A model generated the notes under the pieces. That model was not told the DNA's origin. It worked only from the letters and a program-made list of their open reading frames with translations, and searched no databases. 48,192 nucleotides of DNA, taken from the NCBI GenBank assembly GCA_030053995.1, contig JASGCP010000004.1:1-48192 (forward strand). Direction: 5' to 3'. Both the position numbers and the translations under genes were made by a program. This document shows, one piece after another, positions 27,324 to 37,008 of the stretch; position 1 is the first letter of the stretch; every line of letters begins with the position of its first letter. This stretch comes from Phycisphaerales bacterium (GTDB lineage Bacteria; Bacteroidota; Bacteroidia; Chitinophagales; Chitinophagaceae).

Positions 27324-28046
27324 TTAAAGCTTTTTTAAGTTTCTTTTTTTTGTAGGAAAACCACCATTTTTATTAGCTCGTACATTGTAAACTTTTGAAA
27401 CATTATTTACTTTATTACCGTCATTAGGATTTTTTTTTGCTAAATCTTCTAATTGCTTTTGCTTTATGTAATATATAATTTTCCAGCGTTGTTCCCTTGT
27501 TAGTAAAGTTGCATAACTACCCATTAAATTTTTACCAAAAGTAACAGAATAATACATGCGTCCTTCAGTGAACATATCATAATATATATCGCCGACCAAT
27601 GTAGCCGGCTTAGCAGGGAACGGTCCACTTCCACCATTGTATAATGGTCCGTTACCATCAATATTCTTACCATGGCAAATACCACAATAAATTAAGTATA
27701 ATCGCTCGGTTTCTTTGTATTCAAAAGGTGTTAAACTATTAATTGGATTTTTAATCGAATTAGAAAGAAAATACTGTGTCGTATCACCTGGTAAATCCTT
27801 TTTGATATTAACAGGTAACGACTCACCGCGATAAATTGTTCCAGAAACAGGATGCTTTACATAATTAATGCCTTCTTTTTTAAGAAAATCATAACCATCA
27901 GTAGCATCACTATAGGACAAAGGATAACCCATATCAGGCATATAAACACGATTTCTATCTCTCACTGGTCCGCTGTTACAAGCAACTAATGACAGTAAAG
28001 AAATAAAAAAGCAACAAATGATCAATTGAAATAATAAATTTTTCAT
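27324..28046 (-). CDS. actE: Alternative complex III monoheme cytochrome ActE
   Basis: A lipoprotein signal peptide with lipobox SLVAC (Cys 23) anchors this 240-residue protein in the membrane. One heme c site CGICH follows, and the GKNLMGSYATLLTREQRW segment provides the likely axial Met. The C-terminal quarter is Lys/Asn-rich. In alternative complex III this subunit carries one heme and lies at the electron exit side. The gene is 9 bases from actD and 44 bases from actF, so they are tightly co-transcribed. Confidence 0.9.
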   Translation of the reverse strand: MKNLLFQLIICCFFISLLSLVACNSGPVRDRNRVYMPDMGYPLSYSDATDGYDFLKKEGINYVKHPVSGTIYRGESLPVNIKKDLPGDTTQYFLSNSIKNPINSLTPFEYKETERLYLIYCGICHGKNIDGNGPLYNGGSGPFPAKPATLVGDIYYDMFTEGRMYYSVTFGKNLMGSYATLLTREQRWKIIYYIKQKQLEDLAKKNPNDGNKVNNVSKVYNVRANKNGGFPTKKRNLKKL

Positions 28047-28055
28047 TGTAAAATA

Positions 28056-28652
28056 TTAGGCAACAACAATACTGGAATTATCTTTAGTAAAGGGTATCGT
28101 ATCATCATTATAGGTACCCCACCACCACCCTATTTCCGCATATTGAATAGAAGTATCAATAGCTCCATTTTTTTTAAACTTACTTTCTACTTCTTCAGCA
28201 TTAGTATGAGCAGTACATTCAATTACCAATACTAATAAATCATCCGTTGCTCTTGGATGGAAGTGATGCTTTTTAACCCCAGGTGCAATTTTGCAAAGCC
28301 AACAAAATGTATAAGTCATTCCGACAGCTGAAAACAAAACAGTAAGTTCAAACATAATTGGTATCCACGCAGGAAAAGAGAAATGCGGTTTACCACCGTA
28401 ATTATGTGGCCAATCAAAATTAAAAATCCATCCTATATAAAAGAATGCAACACTCAACCCCGTTAGTCCATAATAAAATCCTGCTTTATGTAAACTACTC
28501 TCCTTAAGCCCAAGAGCCTTATCAAGTCCATGAACTGGAAATGGCGTATAGACATCATGAATCTTATACCCATCTTCTTTAGCCATTTTAACAGCATCAA
28601 ACAACTTTGCTTCTTCTTGAAAAGGCAGAACTACAAATTTCTTTTTCTTCAT
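28056..28652 (-). CDS. actD: Alternative complex III subunit ActD (DUF3341)
   Basis: This 198-residue protein has an N-terminal regulatory-like fold (FVVLPFQEEAKLFDAVKMAK, then KIHDVYTPFPVHGLDKALGL) and two membrane helices around 85-125. This is the standard DUF3341/ActD layout. HFHPRATDDLLVLVIE and the tail QYAEIGWWWG are further family features. ActD has no cofactor and packs against the membrane NrfD-like subunits. It lies 9 bases upstream of actE and 31 bases downstream of actC. Confidence 0.9.
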   Translation of the reverse strand: MKKKKFVVLPFQEEAKLFDAVKMAKEDGYKIHDVYTPFPVHGLDKALGLKESSLHKAGFYYGLTGLSVAFFYIGWIFNFDWPHNYGGKPHFSFPAWIPIMFELTVLFSAVGMTYTFCWLCKIAPGVKKHHFHPRATDDLLVLVIECTAHTNAEEVESKFKKNGAIDTSIQYAEIGWWWGTYNDDTIPFTKDNSSIVVA

Positions 28653-28683
28653 AATAACCTATTTTATAAGTGTGTTTGTTAAA

Positions 28684-30129
28684 CTAATGATGATGTAAAT
28701 TTTCTTGTGCAAATTTTTCTACTGCTTCCTCCTCTATATTGGTAACTTGATCTTTATAACTCTCCCCAGTTGTTTTTAATATATGCTTAACTTCAAATAA
28801 TGCAATGATAGGAAAATATTTTGCGAACAAAAAGAAACAAGTAAAAAACAAACCAAATGTTCCTAAATAGAATCCGATTTCCCAAATAGTAGGTGCATAA
28901 TACACAGACCAGCTAGAAGGCAAATAATCTCTAAACAAGGCGGGCACAATAATCCAGAATCGTTCAAACCACATACCGCAATTAATAATGATGCTTAAAA
29001 AGAAAGTAACATAAATATTTCTGCGCATTTTTCTAAACCAAAATATTTGCGGTGCAATCACATTACAAAACATTAAACTATAAAATACCCAACCATAAGG
29101 ACTAAACAAATTACCCGAACTAAAACCAAAATAATACTGCTCATATTTATTTTGAGAATAGTATGCAATAAACAACTCTGTACAGTAAGCGACCCCCACA
29201 ATTGATCCCGTAAGAATAATAACCTTATTCATAGCCTCGATATGTCCTATCGTTATGTAATCTTCAAGGGCAAAAACCTTTCTAACCACCAACATCAAAG
29301 TTTGTACCATCGCGAATCCCGAAAATATAGCACCAGCAACAAAATAGGGTGGAAAAATAGTACTATGCCATCCGGGTACAACACTCGTTGCAAAATCAAA
29401 GGATACAATCGTATGTACCGACAAAACTAATGGCGTACTCAACCCTGCTAATACGAGCGATAATGCTTCATGTCTTTGCCAGTGTTTAGCTGACCCGGTC
29501 CATCCAAAAGAAGTAATACCATAAAAGAATTTTCTAAATTTTGTTTTAGCTCTATCACGCACGGTAGCCATATCAGGAATTAAACCTGAATACCAGAATA
29601 AAAGAGAAACAGTAAGATAAGTAGATATTGCAAAAACATCCCACAACAAAGGAGAATTAAAGTTTGGCCAAACAGGACCACGCGTGTTAATATAGGGCAA
29701 AACAAAGAACCCCATCCAAACACGTCCCATGTGCCAAACGGGAAACTGCCCCGCACACATAACGGCAAATATGGTCATTGCTTCAGCTGCACGATTAACC
29801 CCAGTTCGCCATCCTTGTCTAAACAACAACAAAATAGCTGAGATAAGGGTACCAGCATGTCCAATACCTACCCACCAAACAAAGTTCGTAATGTCCCAGC
29901 CCCAACCAACAGATTTATTTAAGTTCCACTGCCCAATACCATAAGTTACATCTCTATATACAGAAAAAATGCCAAAGCAAAGCAAAGCCACTGCAACAAA
30001 AAAACCGATATACCACAATCTTGTAGGTTTAGCCTCGATTGGTCTAATAATATCTTCTGTTAAGTCATGGTATGTTTTCTTACCATAAATTAAAGGCTCT
30101 CTCAACTGGGATTCATATTTAACTTGCAT
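28684..30129 (-). CDS. actC: Alternative complex III quinone-binding subunit ActC (NrfD family)
   Basis: The 481-residue protein has about ten membrane helices of the NrfD/PsrC type and is the main quinol-binding membrane subunit. It starts MQVKYESQLREPLIYGKKTY, and helices hold VGIGHAGTLISAILLLFRQGWRTGVNRAAEAM and GRVWMGFFVLPYINTRGP. The His-rich C-terminus (ENLHHH) is common. Order after actB and before actD fits the conserved operon. Electrons from quinol at this subunit are thought to pass to the Fe-S domain of ActB and on to the hemes of ActA. Confidence 0.93.
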   Translation of the reverse strand: MQVKYESQLREPLIYGKKTYHDLTEDIIRPIEAKPTRLWYIGFFVAVALLCFGIFSVYRDVTYGIGQWNLNKSVGWGWDITNFVWWVGIGHAGTLISAILLLFRQGWRTGVNRAAEAMTIFAVMCAGQFPVWHMGRVWMGFFVLPYINTRGPVWPNFNSPLLWDVFAISTYLTVSLLFWYSGLIPDMATVRDRAKTKFRKFFYGITSFGWTGSAKHWQRHEALSLVLAGLSTPLVLSVHTIVSFDFATSVVPGWHSTIFPPYFVAGAIFSGFAMVQTLMLVVRKVFALEDYITIGHIEAMNKVIILTGSIVGVAYCTELFIAYYSQNKYEQYYFGFSSGNLFSPYGWVFYSLMFCNVIAPQIFWFRKMRRNIYVTFFLSIIINCGMWFERFWIIVPALFRDYLPSSWSVYYAPTIWEIGFYLGTFGLFFTCFFLFAKYFPIIALFEVKHILKTTGESYKDQVTNIEEEAVEKFAQENLHHH

Positions 30130-30188
30130 TTTAAAAATATTTTTTGCTATAAGTGGTGCTTAATATTTGTATAAGATTAAAATTACGA

Positions 30189-33100
30189 TCAAACGACATC
30201 AGTAGCATTACGAACCTTTGCTAAATAAGTAATATTAGGTAATGTATGTAATTGTTCCAAGACTTTAAAAGTTCTGTAGGGATTATCCTTTCGTACTTGC
30301 GTAATAGCACTATCTTTATCATTCACATTACCAAATACAATCGCTTTTGTAGGGCATGCTTGTTGACAAGCTACCTTAACATCCCATTTACCATCCTTAC
30401 CAGTTTCTAAAGGGCGACTCTCTTTCTTAGCATCTAACTTACCTTGTTGCAAGCGTTGTGCACAAAAAGTACACTTTTCCATAACACCTCTAGATCGACA
30501 AGTTACATCTGGGTTGAGAACCATTCGTGGCAGGTCGGTGTTCATATACATAACCACATCCGAAAGAACTTCCCTCTGATTATCTGGGAAGCTATCGGCA
30601 CCATTGTAATCCGCCCAATTAAATCTACGAACTTTATAAGGACAATTGTTAGCACAATATCGTGTACCGATACAACGATTATAAGTCATTTGGTTTAATC
30701 CTTCGCTACTATGGTTTGTAGCACCAACTGGGCACACATTTTCACAAGGGGCATTATCACATTGCTGACAAAGCATCGGTTCAAACAAAACCTTAGTATT
30801 ATTAGTATCTTCACCGCTATAATAACGATCAATTCTAATCCACTGCATATCGTGATAGCGTGCGACCTCATCTTTCCCAACTACCACTATATTATTTTCG
30901 GCAACACAAGCAACTACGCAAGCACCGCACCCGTTACATAAATTCAAATCAATATTCATTCCCCATTTAATACCGGGGTTATCATACGGATGATACATAG
31001 TAGCATCTTCCGTATATCTTTCAAGCCCTCCATAAGGTTTATATTCTTTTTCTCTATCCTCCAATATTTCAGAAGGTTTTTCAATAAAATCAGCAAGCGT
31101 CATTTCCTTAGCAACCTCAACACGGTCCCCGTACTGAATATTTTTGTAACTATTATGTGTTTGTGTTAGTGCGACCTTATATTTTTTATCAACAGGCTTA
31201 ATATTTACATTCTGGAGCCAAAGGTCAAAATTTGAATTCTTTAAAACAGGAAATATATTAAAACCAATTGCAGCGACACCAGGACCCAGTCTTTTTTTTG
31301 CAATTTCAATGGTACTGTCTGTACTAACTTCACTATTGACACTACTGGAAGCACCTCGACCATAGCCCATAGCAATACCTATTACATTTGAAGCTATGCC
31401 TGGTAAAATCAAAACGGGAAGCATAAATGACTGTCCATCTACATCAATTTGAATAACCGGCTTTTTAGGATTTGTTTCGTATCGATCCGCCTGATATCGG
31501 TCAGATATATCGATACCCAATTCATTTTTAGCCATTTGAGGAGACATTAAAGCATAATTATCCCAAGTGGCCCTTGTAATAGGGTCTGGTAATTCGTGCA
31601 ACCATGGATTAGCCGATTGATAAGTTAAGGGGACACCTATCTTTTTATACAATACAATTTCAAATTTATTAGAATCGATTTTTTTAATTTCATCAACCCA
31701 TGATAGCAATATTTCTTGCAACCGTTGTTCAGCTTTCGATTGCACCGAAGGAGCATAGCCAGGTTTATCAATATAGTATATACCCTTTTGAATAGTTTTA
31801 TGCCATTCATCTTGACTACCTAATTTTCGTGTCCAATACTCTGTCAAATAGTCAGCGTAAGGGGTATTATAGCCAAGCAGATTGATCAAGCTATCTTGAA
31901 ACTGTCTTGTTTTAAACAAAGGATAAATAGTAGGCTGTAAGAATGAAAAATGATTAGACTTCAATTCCACATCGCCCCATGATTCCAGGTAATGATGATC
32001 TGGTATTTGGTAATCGCAAAGCACTGAAGTTTCATCCAATTTAGAATTAAAAGAAACCTTCATATTCACTTTCGAAAGTGCTTTCACAAAAGCGTCTGAT
32101 TGTCTTAATGAATACACAGGGTTCGTGTTATAAAAAAACATCGTAGAAACCTTGCCGGCCAACATATCATCTACTAACGCTTGAAATTCTTGATTACCAA
32201 CAGTTTTATAAGCATTCAAACTTGTTGACCAATCAATCGTATTACCGTTAGCATCTAAGAGATCATTAATAGCATTTACTAAAACGCGAAACTTATTATA
32301 ATGCAAACCAGCAACGACTAAAGCCTTAGATTTATTATCGTTCAGTTGTTTTGCAACATACAAAACAATTTCTTTCTGTTTACTATCCTGTATGATATTA
32401 TCAATAGGTAATCCTTTCAATACATTATAAACAGCGAGTAAGAAATATTTTGTATCCTTAATCTTCATTACAAAATTATCGTCTGCATTACTAGATGTAA
32501 GGGATGGTAAATATCCTACATGAATTAATTTATTCATTTGAGGATTTTTTTCATCAATTTTTCTACCGGTTGCAAACAAATTAGCGTACTCAATTGGATT
32601 TAACCATGTTCCCAAGAAATCACATTGTACAGACAAAACCACTTTCGCTTTATCAAATCTGTAAGCAGGTATATATTTTCTACCGTAACAGGCTTCATTT
32701 TCTGCAATCAAAGTTGCCCCTTCAAAATCCATATCGTAGGTTATATGACGACTATTAGGATATTTTGCCAAAAATTTTTCAATCAGTTCAAGTGTTGTAG
32801 GCGAGTTAATTGTTGAAGTTAATAGTACGGCGTTATTAGGATTCGCATTAAGTGCACCATTAATAGCATTATCAACCTCTTCAAAAGTAGCTTCCTTTCC
32901 CTTTGCAAGTGGGTATCGTAGTCTGTAACCATCATAAAGGTCCAAAACAGATGCTTGAACAGTAGCTGATGTACCTCCTTTAGTGATAGGACATTCTTCA
33001 TTTCCTTCAATTTTAATAGGTCGTCCATCTCTTACTTTAGCAACTACGCTAATATTCTGCCCATCTTGTAAACAGGTAGTAGCATAGTTATATGACAATC

Positions 33101-33383
33101 CGGGTACAAAGTCCTCAGGAACATCCAACAAAGGTATAGCCTTTCTTACTGGCACTTTACAACTAGCCGCGATGGTAGCGGCAGCTGTGCCATAACCTAC
33201 ATATTTCAAGAAGTCTCTTCTGGGTGCCGGTTTTTCTAAAAAAGATTTACCTTCTTTAGCACTTTCCTCTGCTTCAAACAACAAAGAATTTGGGAACTCA
33301 ACATTTTCCTTAACCTTCGATGCGTCTGAAGATGTATATTCACCAAAATTCTGCCAATATTTTACATTCTTCTTTTTGCCCAT
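30189..33383 (-). CDS. actB: Alternative complex III Fe-S/molybdopterin-like subunit ActB
   Basis: The 1064-residue protein joins a molybdopterin-oxidoreductase-like domain to a C-terminal iron-sulfur domain. A twin-arginine-like APRRDFLKYVGYG (Arg55-Arg56) leads to a lipobox-like IAASC (Cys75), so Tat export and lipidation are likely. The central part has the oxidoreductase fold but, as in the family, is thought to lack molybdenum. The C-terminal part has NLCNGCGACVVAC, CQQCDNAPCENVCPVGA, RCIGTRYCANNCPY and EKCTFCAQRLQQGKL with ACQQACPTKAI, enough for about four clusters. It passes electrons between ActC and ActA. It starts 21 bases after actA. Confidence 0.95.
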   Translation of the reverse strand: MGKKKNVKYWQNFGEYTSSDASKVKENVEFPNSLLFEAEESAKEGKSFLEKPAPRRDFLKYVGYGTAAATIAASCKVPVRKAIPLLDVPEDFVPGLSYNYATTCLQDGQNISVVAKVRDGRPIKIEGNEECPITKGGTSATVQASVLDLYDGYRLRYPLAKGKEATFEEVDNAINGALNANPNNAVLLTSTINSPTTLELIEKFLAKYPNSRHITYDMDFEGATLIAENEACYGRKYIPAYRFDKAKVVLSVQCDFLGTWLNPIEYANLFATGRKIDEKNPQMNKLIHVGYLPSLTSSNADDNFVMKIKDTKYFLLAVYNVLKGLPIDNIIQDSKQKEIVLYVAKQLNDNKSKALVVAGLHYNKFRVLVNAINDLLDANGNTIDWSTSLNAYKTVGNQEFQALVDDMLAGKVSTMFFYNTNPVYSLRQSDAFVKALSKVNMKVSFNSKLDETSVLCDYQIPDHHYLESWGDVELKSNHFSFLQPTIYPLFKTRQFQDSLINLLGYNTPYADYLTEYWTRKLGSQDEWHKTIQKGIYYIDKPGYAPSVQSKAEQRLQEILLSWVDEIKKIDSNKFEIVLYKKIGVPLTYQSANPWLHELPDPITRATWDNYALMSPQMAKNELGIDISDRYQADRYETNPKKPVIQIDVDGQSFMLPVLILPGIASNVIGIAMGYGRGASSSVNSEVSTDSTIEIAKKRLGPGVAAIGFNIFPVLKNSNFDLWLQNVNIKPVDKKYKVALTQTHNSYKNIQYGDRVEVAKEMTLADFIEKPSEILEDREKEYKPYGGLERYTEDATMYHPYDNPGIKWGMNIDLNLCNGCGACVVACVAENNIVVVGKDEVARYHDMQWIRIDRYYSGEDTNNTKVLFEPMLCQQCDNAPCENVCPVGATNHSSEGLNQMTYNRCIGTRYCANNCPYKVRRFNWADYNGADSFPDNQREVLSDVVMYMNTDLPRMVLNPDVTCRSRGVMEKCTFCAQRLQQGKLDAKKESRPLETGKDGKWDVKVACQQACPTKAIVFGNVNDKDSAITQVRKDNPYRTFKVLEQLHTLPNITYLAKVRNATDVV

Positions 33384-33404
33384 TTTATTATAGGATTTTT
33401 ATTT

Positions 33405-34670
33405 TTAATAATGACATTTACCACACTCTGTTCCACCAATTTGTTCTACAGTAATGCCTTTAGTGCTATCCAGTACCCCATTTTTTAATTCTTGGTGATA
33501 CTTAGTGTACATAGAATAGAAGCCATTGTCTTTAAATTGAACCTGTGTTGTACGATGACAATTCACACAAAAGCCCATACTCAGATCAGAGAATTGTTTT
33601 ACTTCGTCCATTTTTGTAATATCACCATGGCAAATCTGGCATTGTATTCTACCGGCGTTAACATGTTGTGCATGACTAAATCTTACAAAATTAGGAAGTT
33701 CATGAATGCGCACCCACTCAATTGGCGTTGCTTTTGAATAATCGATAGGTGTTGTTTGACCTGGTGTATAGTTAAAATAGCTATACAATTTTTTTATTTC
33801 ATTAGTACCATTAACCTCATTGCCTTCGGCATCATATATTTTTTCTTTACCTCTATACTCATTAATAGCCAGATGACAATTCATACATTGCGAAGGATAG
33901 GAAGCCATTCCACCTTGGTAAACATCCACATGACAATACTGACAACTTATTTGGTTAATACCTGCGTGGACTTTATGAGAGAAAAATATAGGTTGTTTAG
34001 GTTGATAACTTTTCGATCGACCTAGTCCCATTGCAGCTTTAGATAAAAAGTATCCCGCCATAAGAAACAAAATAACTGAAACTAAACCGATATAGAGATT
34101 ATTCTTCCAAAATGGCAAAGGTTCTGGTGCGGGGATTCCTTCTTTATCTAAAGCCAACTTTTTAAGGTTAGCATTAACCTGCATCAATATTATTGCAAGG
34201 ACGGCCAATATCAAAGCAAGTACCCCATAAACAATATTCATGTCTCTTTGTTCAGCTTCCTCTTGAGCGGGGGAAACGCCACCTCCGTCAGCAGACGCAG
34301 AAGGTGCTTTATAATCACCAATGTATTTTAGTATAGCACCGACTTCAGCATCAGTGAGAAATGGGAATAAGTTCATTTGTGTTTTGTTGAACTTATTATA
34401 AAGATCATTAGCGTATTTATCACCTGTTTTTAGGAAAGCCTGATTGTTATGTATCCACGCATAAAGATTCTTTTTGTTTGGCCATCTATCTAATACTCCT
34501 TCCAAAGCTGGTCCTGTTAACTGCCTATCAATTGCGTGGCAAGAAGCACAATTTTGGATGAACAAAGCCTTACCATCTTGAGCCATCGAAGAAATACTGT
34601 GTTGTAACATAAAACACAATAAAATCAATTGCAAATAAGGCTTATGAAAAACCTTGAAGGATTTAGTCAT
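33405..34670 (-). CDS. actA: Alternative complex III multiheme cytochrome ActA
   Basis: This is the first gene of the operon. The protein (421 residues from ATG 34670) has a signal peptide ending near SMAQ, then a monoheme cytochrome c domain (CASCHAIDRQLTGPAL). One membrane helix lies around 140-160, another follows, and then comes a pentaheme domain with CQYCH, CMNCH, CQICH, CVNCH and CGKCH. Six CxxCH sites are seen. The pentaheme part is the ActA core; the leading monoheme domain may pass electrons to the oxidase, whose subunit II lacks its own heme. A longer start at 34706 is a TTG inside the -7 promoter element and was rejected. Confidence 0.93.
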   Translation of the reverse strand: MTKSFKVFHKPYLQLILLCFMLQHSISSMAQDGKALFIQNCASCHAIDRQLTGPALEGVLDRWPNKKNLYAWIHNNQAFLKTGDKYANDLYNKFNKTQMNLFPFLTDAEVGAILKYIGDYKAPSASADGGGVSPAQEEAEQRDMNIVYGVLALILAVLAIILMQVNANLKKLALDKEGIPAPEPLPFWKNNLYIGLVSVILFLMAGYFLSKAAMGLGRSKSYQPKQPIFFSHKVHAGINQISCQYCHVDVYQGGMASYPSQCMNCHLAINEYRGKEKIYDAEGNEVNGTNEIKKLYSYFNYTPGQTTPIDYSKATPIEWVRIHELPNFVRFSHAQHVNAGRIQCQICHGDITKMDEVKQFSDLSMGFCVNCHRTTQVQFKDNGFYSMYTKYHQELKNGVLDSTKGITVEQIGGTECGKCHY

Positions 34671-34703
34671 ATTTACGATTTCAGAAAAAATTAAATTTGA
34701 AGG

Positions 34704-34711
34704 CAAAAATA
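34704..34711 (-). promoter_or_regulatory. -7 promoter element of the act-cox operon
   Basis: On the minus strand the sequence is TATTTTTG, matching TAnnTTTG, and it lies 34 bases before the actA ATG. A TTTG stands 14 bases further upstream, closer than the usual 20, so the -33 part is uncertain. Eight genes down to ctaD (23133) follow in the same direction with gaps of 9-59 bases and no internal promoter noticed. Confidence 0.55.
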
Positions 34712-34837
34712 TTACATTTTTTTGACAAATGTTTTTTTTTTTGAAAGATTATCATTCTTTGTTGATAAACGATTTTTTTTGTTGATAAACTATTTTTTGA
34801 GATATTCAAGCATTTCTGGATGCGACTGTTTTTATCA

Positions 34838-36901
34838 TCAATTAGAAAAATTAATACTCATAGAGTCAATGGCTGTTGCAGCCCTTGTACCAGTACCGGC
34901 TGTTGGGGTTAAATTCACAATTCTAATCCAAACAGGTGCTTTTTGATTATCTAATAAATGAGCAAAATCAATAGCTACGTGGGTATTACCAAAAATCCCA
35001 TTACCAGAAATTAATGGATGATCTTGTGGTATAACCTTAAAACTACTTGGTTGTTCGCCAATACAATAATCTACTTCCCAATAAGTTATACGATCAGCAT
35101 TAGAATCTAAAGAGTACAAAACAAAGGAGAAGTGTAAATTTTCCTTGCCCATTGTATTATTAATTTTCAACACAAAAGCCGCGCCCGGATCCGTACCATT
35201 CGTACTCACTTGCCTAATCCCCCAACACCGCGTTGGTGTAGTATTTTGATCATCAGCAGGTGTATTACTTGGTAAATTTCTTGGGGAAGCATAATTTTTA
35301 AATCCACCACTTTTATTACTCCAGCTACTCGGTGTGCCTATAAAATCAGTACTCGTACCCAAAAAATTAGCAGTGGCATCTGTTCTAACACTCAATCCTA
35401 ACGGCAAGCCCTTATATAGTGTATCTAAATAAATGTTATACGGTGCAACATTTCCTAAGTCGATACCCAGCGACATAGGTATTGCAGGCGTTACATCAGA
35501 TAAGTTTCTAAACATAAATTGAGGCTGACCATTATTCATAAAGCCGTAGCCTACAATATTTTGTGGGGTAGAAGGTACCATACTATTTGCAAAAGTAGCC
35601 TGACTAAAAGTATATAACGACATCGTATTTCCCGAGTAATCAGTCAGGTTGTTATAACCCACATAAGTAGTATTGGGTGCAATGGTACAACTGAGCAATT
35701 GCACAAGCAAAAAATTTTGTTGTGGTAAAGAATTGCGGAGTTCTTCAATACTCAAGAGCACGGGTTGCACAAAATTGTTTTGAGACAAAACAACTGGATT
35801 CAAAGAGTTGCTCGTTCGTTTTATTTCTACATAACCTTGATACACCACCAGTGAATCATTACTCAGGTCTATTGCAACTGAATCTCCTAAGTTTAAGTCA
35901 ACGGTAATGGGCATATAAACGGGCATTGCCGCTGTTTGATCTTGTACCACAACCATTCCGTTAGGTAAATTTTTCTGTTCGGGATCAGATATAACAACCG
36001 CATAAACAACATGATTGCCAATCGCTGTATTTTTATTTTGGTATTGTTGCAATAATTGTGCAATCGTTATAGGCGTGGGCGGTGCACCTTGATCACAACG
36101 CACACCATTAAAATTAATATCATCAACGGACCTTATATAAATTTGCTTAGAGCTACCATAAGGCATAAAAATACCGGTAAGCGACCCATTGCCACCTGGT
36201 AATTGTGCACTTGCAAAATTTGCATAACTACTGGTTCGTAAATAAACACGATCACCATTACAGTTTGAAACACCATAGCTCAAAGCCGACAACTCCTTTG
36301 TTGGATCTGCATACAACGAACCGGTATCATTGGGAGAGAACTCTACTTTATTTAACTGAACTAAACAATTTTGATAAGGACAATTTAAGCCGGTTGATAA
36401 ATCTTTGGGACTCACGATTATTGGGGTAATGATGTTATTAAGACTACCTTTAAGAATATATTTATCCAGCAAAGCATAAGGGATTGCGGTAACGGTATTA
36501 TAACCATTGGTTGTGTCCACGCCACTACCCACTTGAAGCAAACCATTATAATCCCCCACGAATAATTCTTTTAATTTAACAAAAACTCTTCGCCCGATGG
36601 GATAAGCGGTATATAAGTTACTACCATTCACTTTTAGGCAAATTCCGCCACTATTATCTTGTATTACTAAAGACTGATACAAATTACCGCTTTGATCATT
36701 ACCGATAACAACACCACTGATAACATCCTCATCAGTCAAACTATCGATTGTATTGGGTGTTTGATGAGCATCCTGCAAAGATTGGATAGCACGCGTAACG
36801 GCTACATTGGGATCGCTGGCATAAGGCGGTGAAGCGAACTTATTAAAACAAGAAATACCGATCAGAAAAAATAAGATAAAATAAACAGTAAATTTTGGCA
36901 C
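34838..36901 (-). CDS. DUF5689 domain lipoprotein with jelly-roll-like tail
   Basis: The N-terminus has a short signal peptide with lipobox GISC (Cys 18). Two OB-like DUF5689 domains follow, each with a VVIGNDQSGNLYQSLVIQD or VVISDPEQKNLPNGMVVVQD strand block. They lie at about 45-255 and 275-470. The last 200 residues form another beta-rich region (SSWSNKSGGFKNYASPRN, later DRITYWEVDYCIG). The family is a Bacteroidota surface or secreted group without a known reaction. At 687 residues it is a large outer-surface lipoprotein. Its stop is 168 bases from the actA start, so it is a separate unit upstream of the respiratory operon. Confidence 0.78.
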   Translation of the reverse strand: MPKFTVYFILFFLIGISCFNKFASPPYASDPNVAVTRAIQSLQDAHQTPNTIDSLTDEDVISGVVIGNDQSGNLYQSLVIQDNSGGICLKVNGSNLYTAYPIGRRVFVKLKELFVGDYNGLLQVGSGVDTTNGYNTVTAIPYALLDKYILKGSLNNIITPIIVSPKDLSTGLNCPYQNCLVQLNKVEFSPNDTGSLYADPTKELSALSYGVSNCNGDRVYLRTSSYANFASAQLPGGNGSLTGIFMPYGSSKQIYIRSVDDINFNGVRCDQGAPPTPITIAQLLQQYQNKNTAIGNHVVYAVVISDPEQKNLPNGMVVVQDQTAAMPVYMPITVDLNLGDSVAIDLSNDSLVVYQGYVEIKRTSNSLNPVVLSQNNFVQPVLLSIEELRNSLPQQNFLLVQLLSCTIAPNTTYVGYNNLTDYSGNTMSLYTFSQATFANSMVPSTPQNIVGYGFMNNGQPQFMFRNLSDVTPAIPMSLGIDLGNVAPYNIYLDTLYKGLPLGLSVRTDATANFLGTSTDFIGTPSSWSNKSGGFKNYASPRNLPSNTPADDQNTTPTRCWGIRQVSTNGTDPGAAFVLKINNTMGKENLHFSFVLYSLDSNADRITYWEVDYCIGEQPSSFKVIPQDHPLISGNGIFGNTHVAIDFAHLLDNQKAPVWIRIVNLTPTAGTGTRAATAIDSMSINFSN

Positions 36902-36907
36902 AGCAGT

Positions 36908-36935
36908 TAGATTAGGTTAATAATATACTAATCTA
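36908..36935. promoter_or_regulatory. Inverted repeat just upstream of the DUF5689 gene
   Basis: TAGATTAG and CTAATCTA are perfect 8-base arms 12 bases apart, starting 7 bases before the DUF5689 start. On the plus strand a long T run follows (36938-36947), so it has terminator form there, but no plus-strand gene precedes it. An operator or a leader hairpin for the DUF5689 gene is the other reading. Confidence 0.4.
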
Positions 36936-37008
36936 CTATTTTTTTTATTTTCAGGATTTTTTTTAGGGAATATTTTTTAGTTTCACATTGACCATTAAGA
37001 ATTAGCCA

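Noticed and set aside
34671-34706. Longer actA start
   Set aside because: The start codon would be the TTG inside the TATTTTTG promoter element; the signal peptide begins well from ATG 34670.
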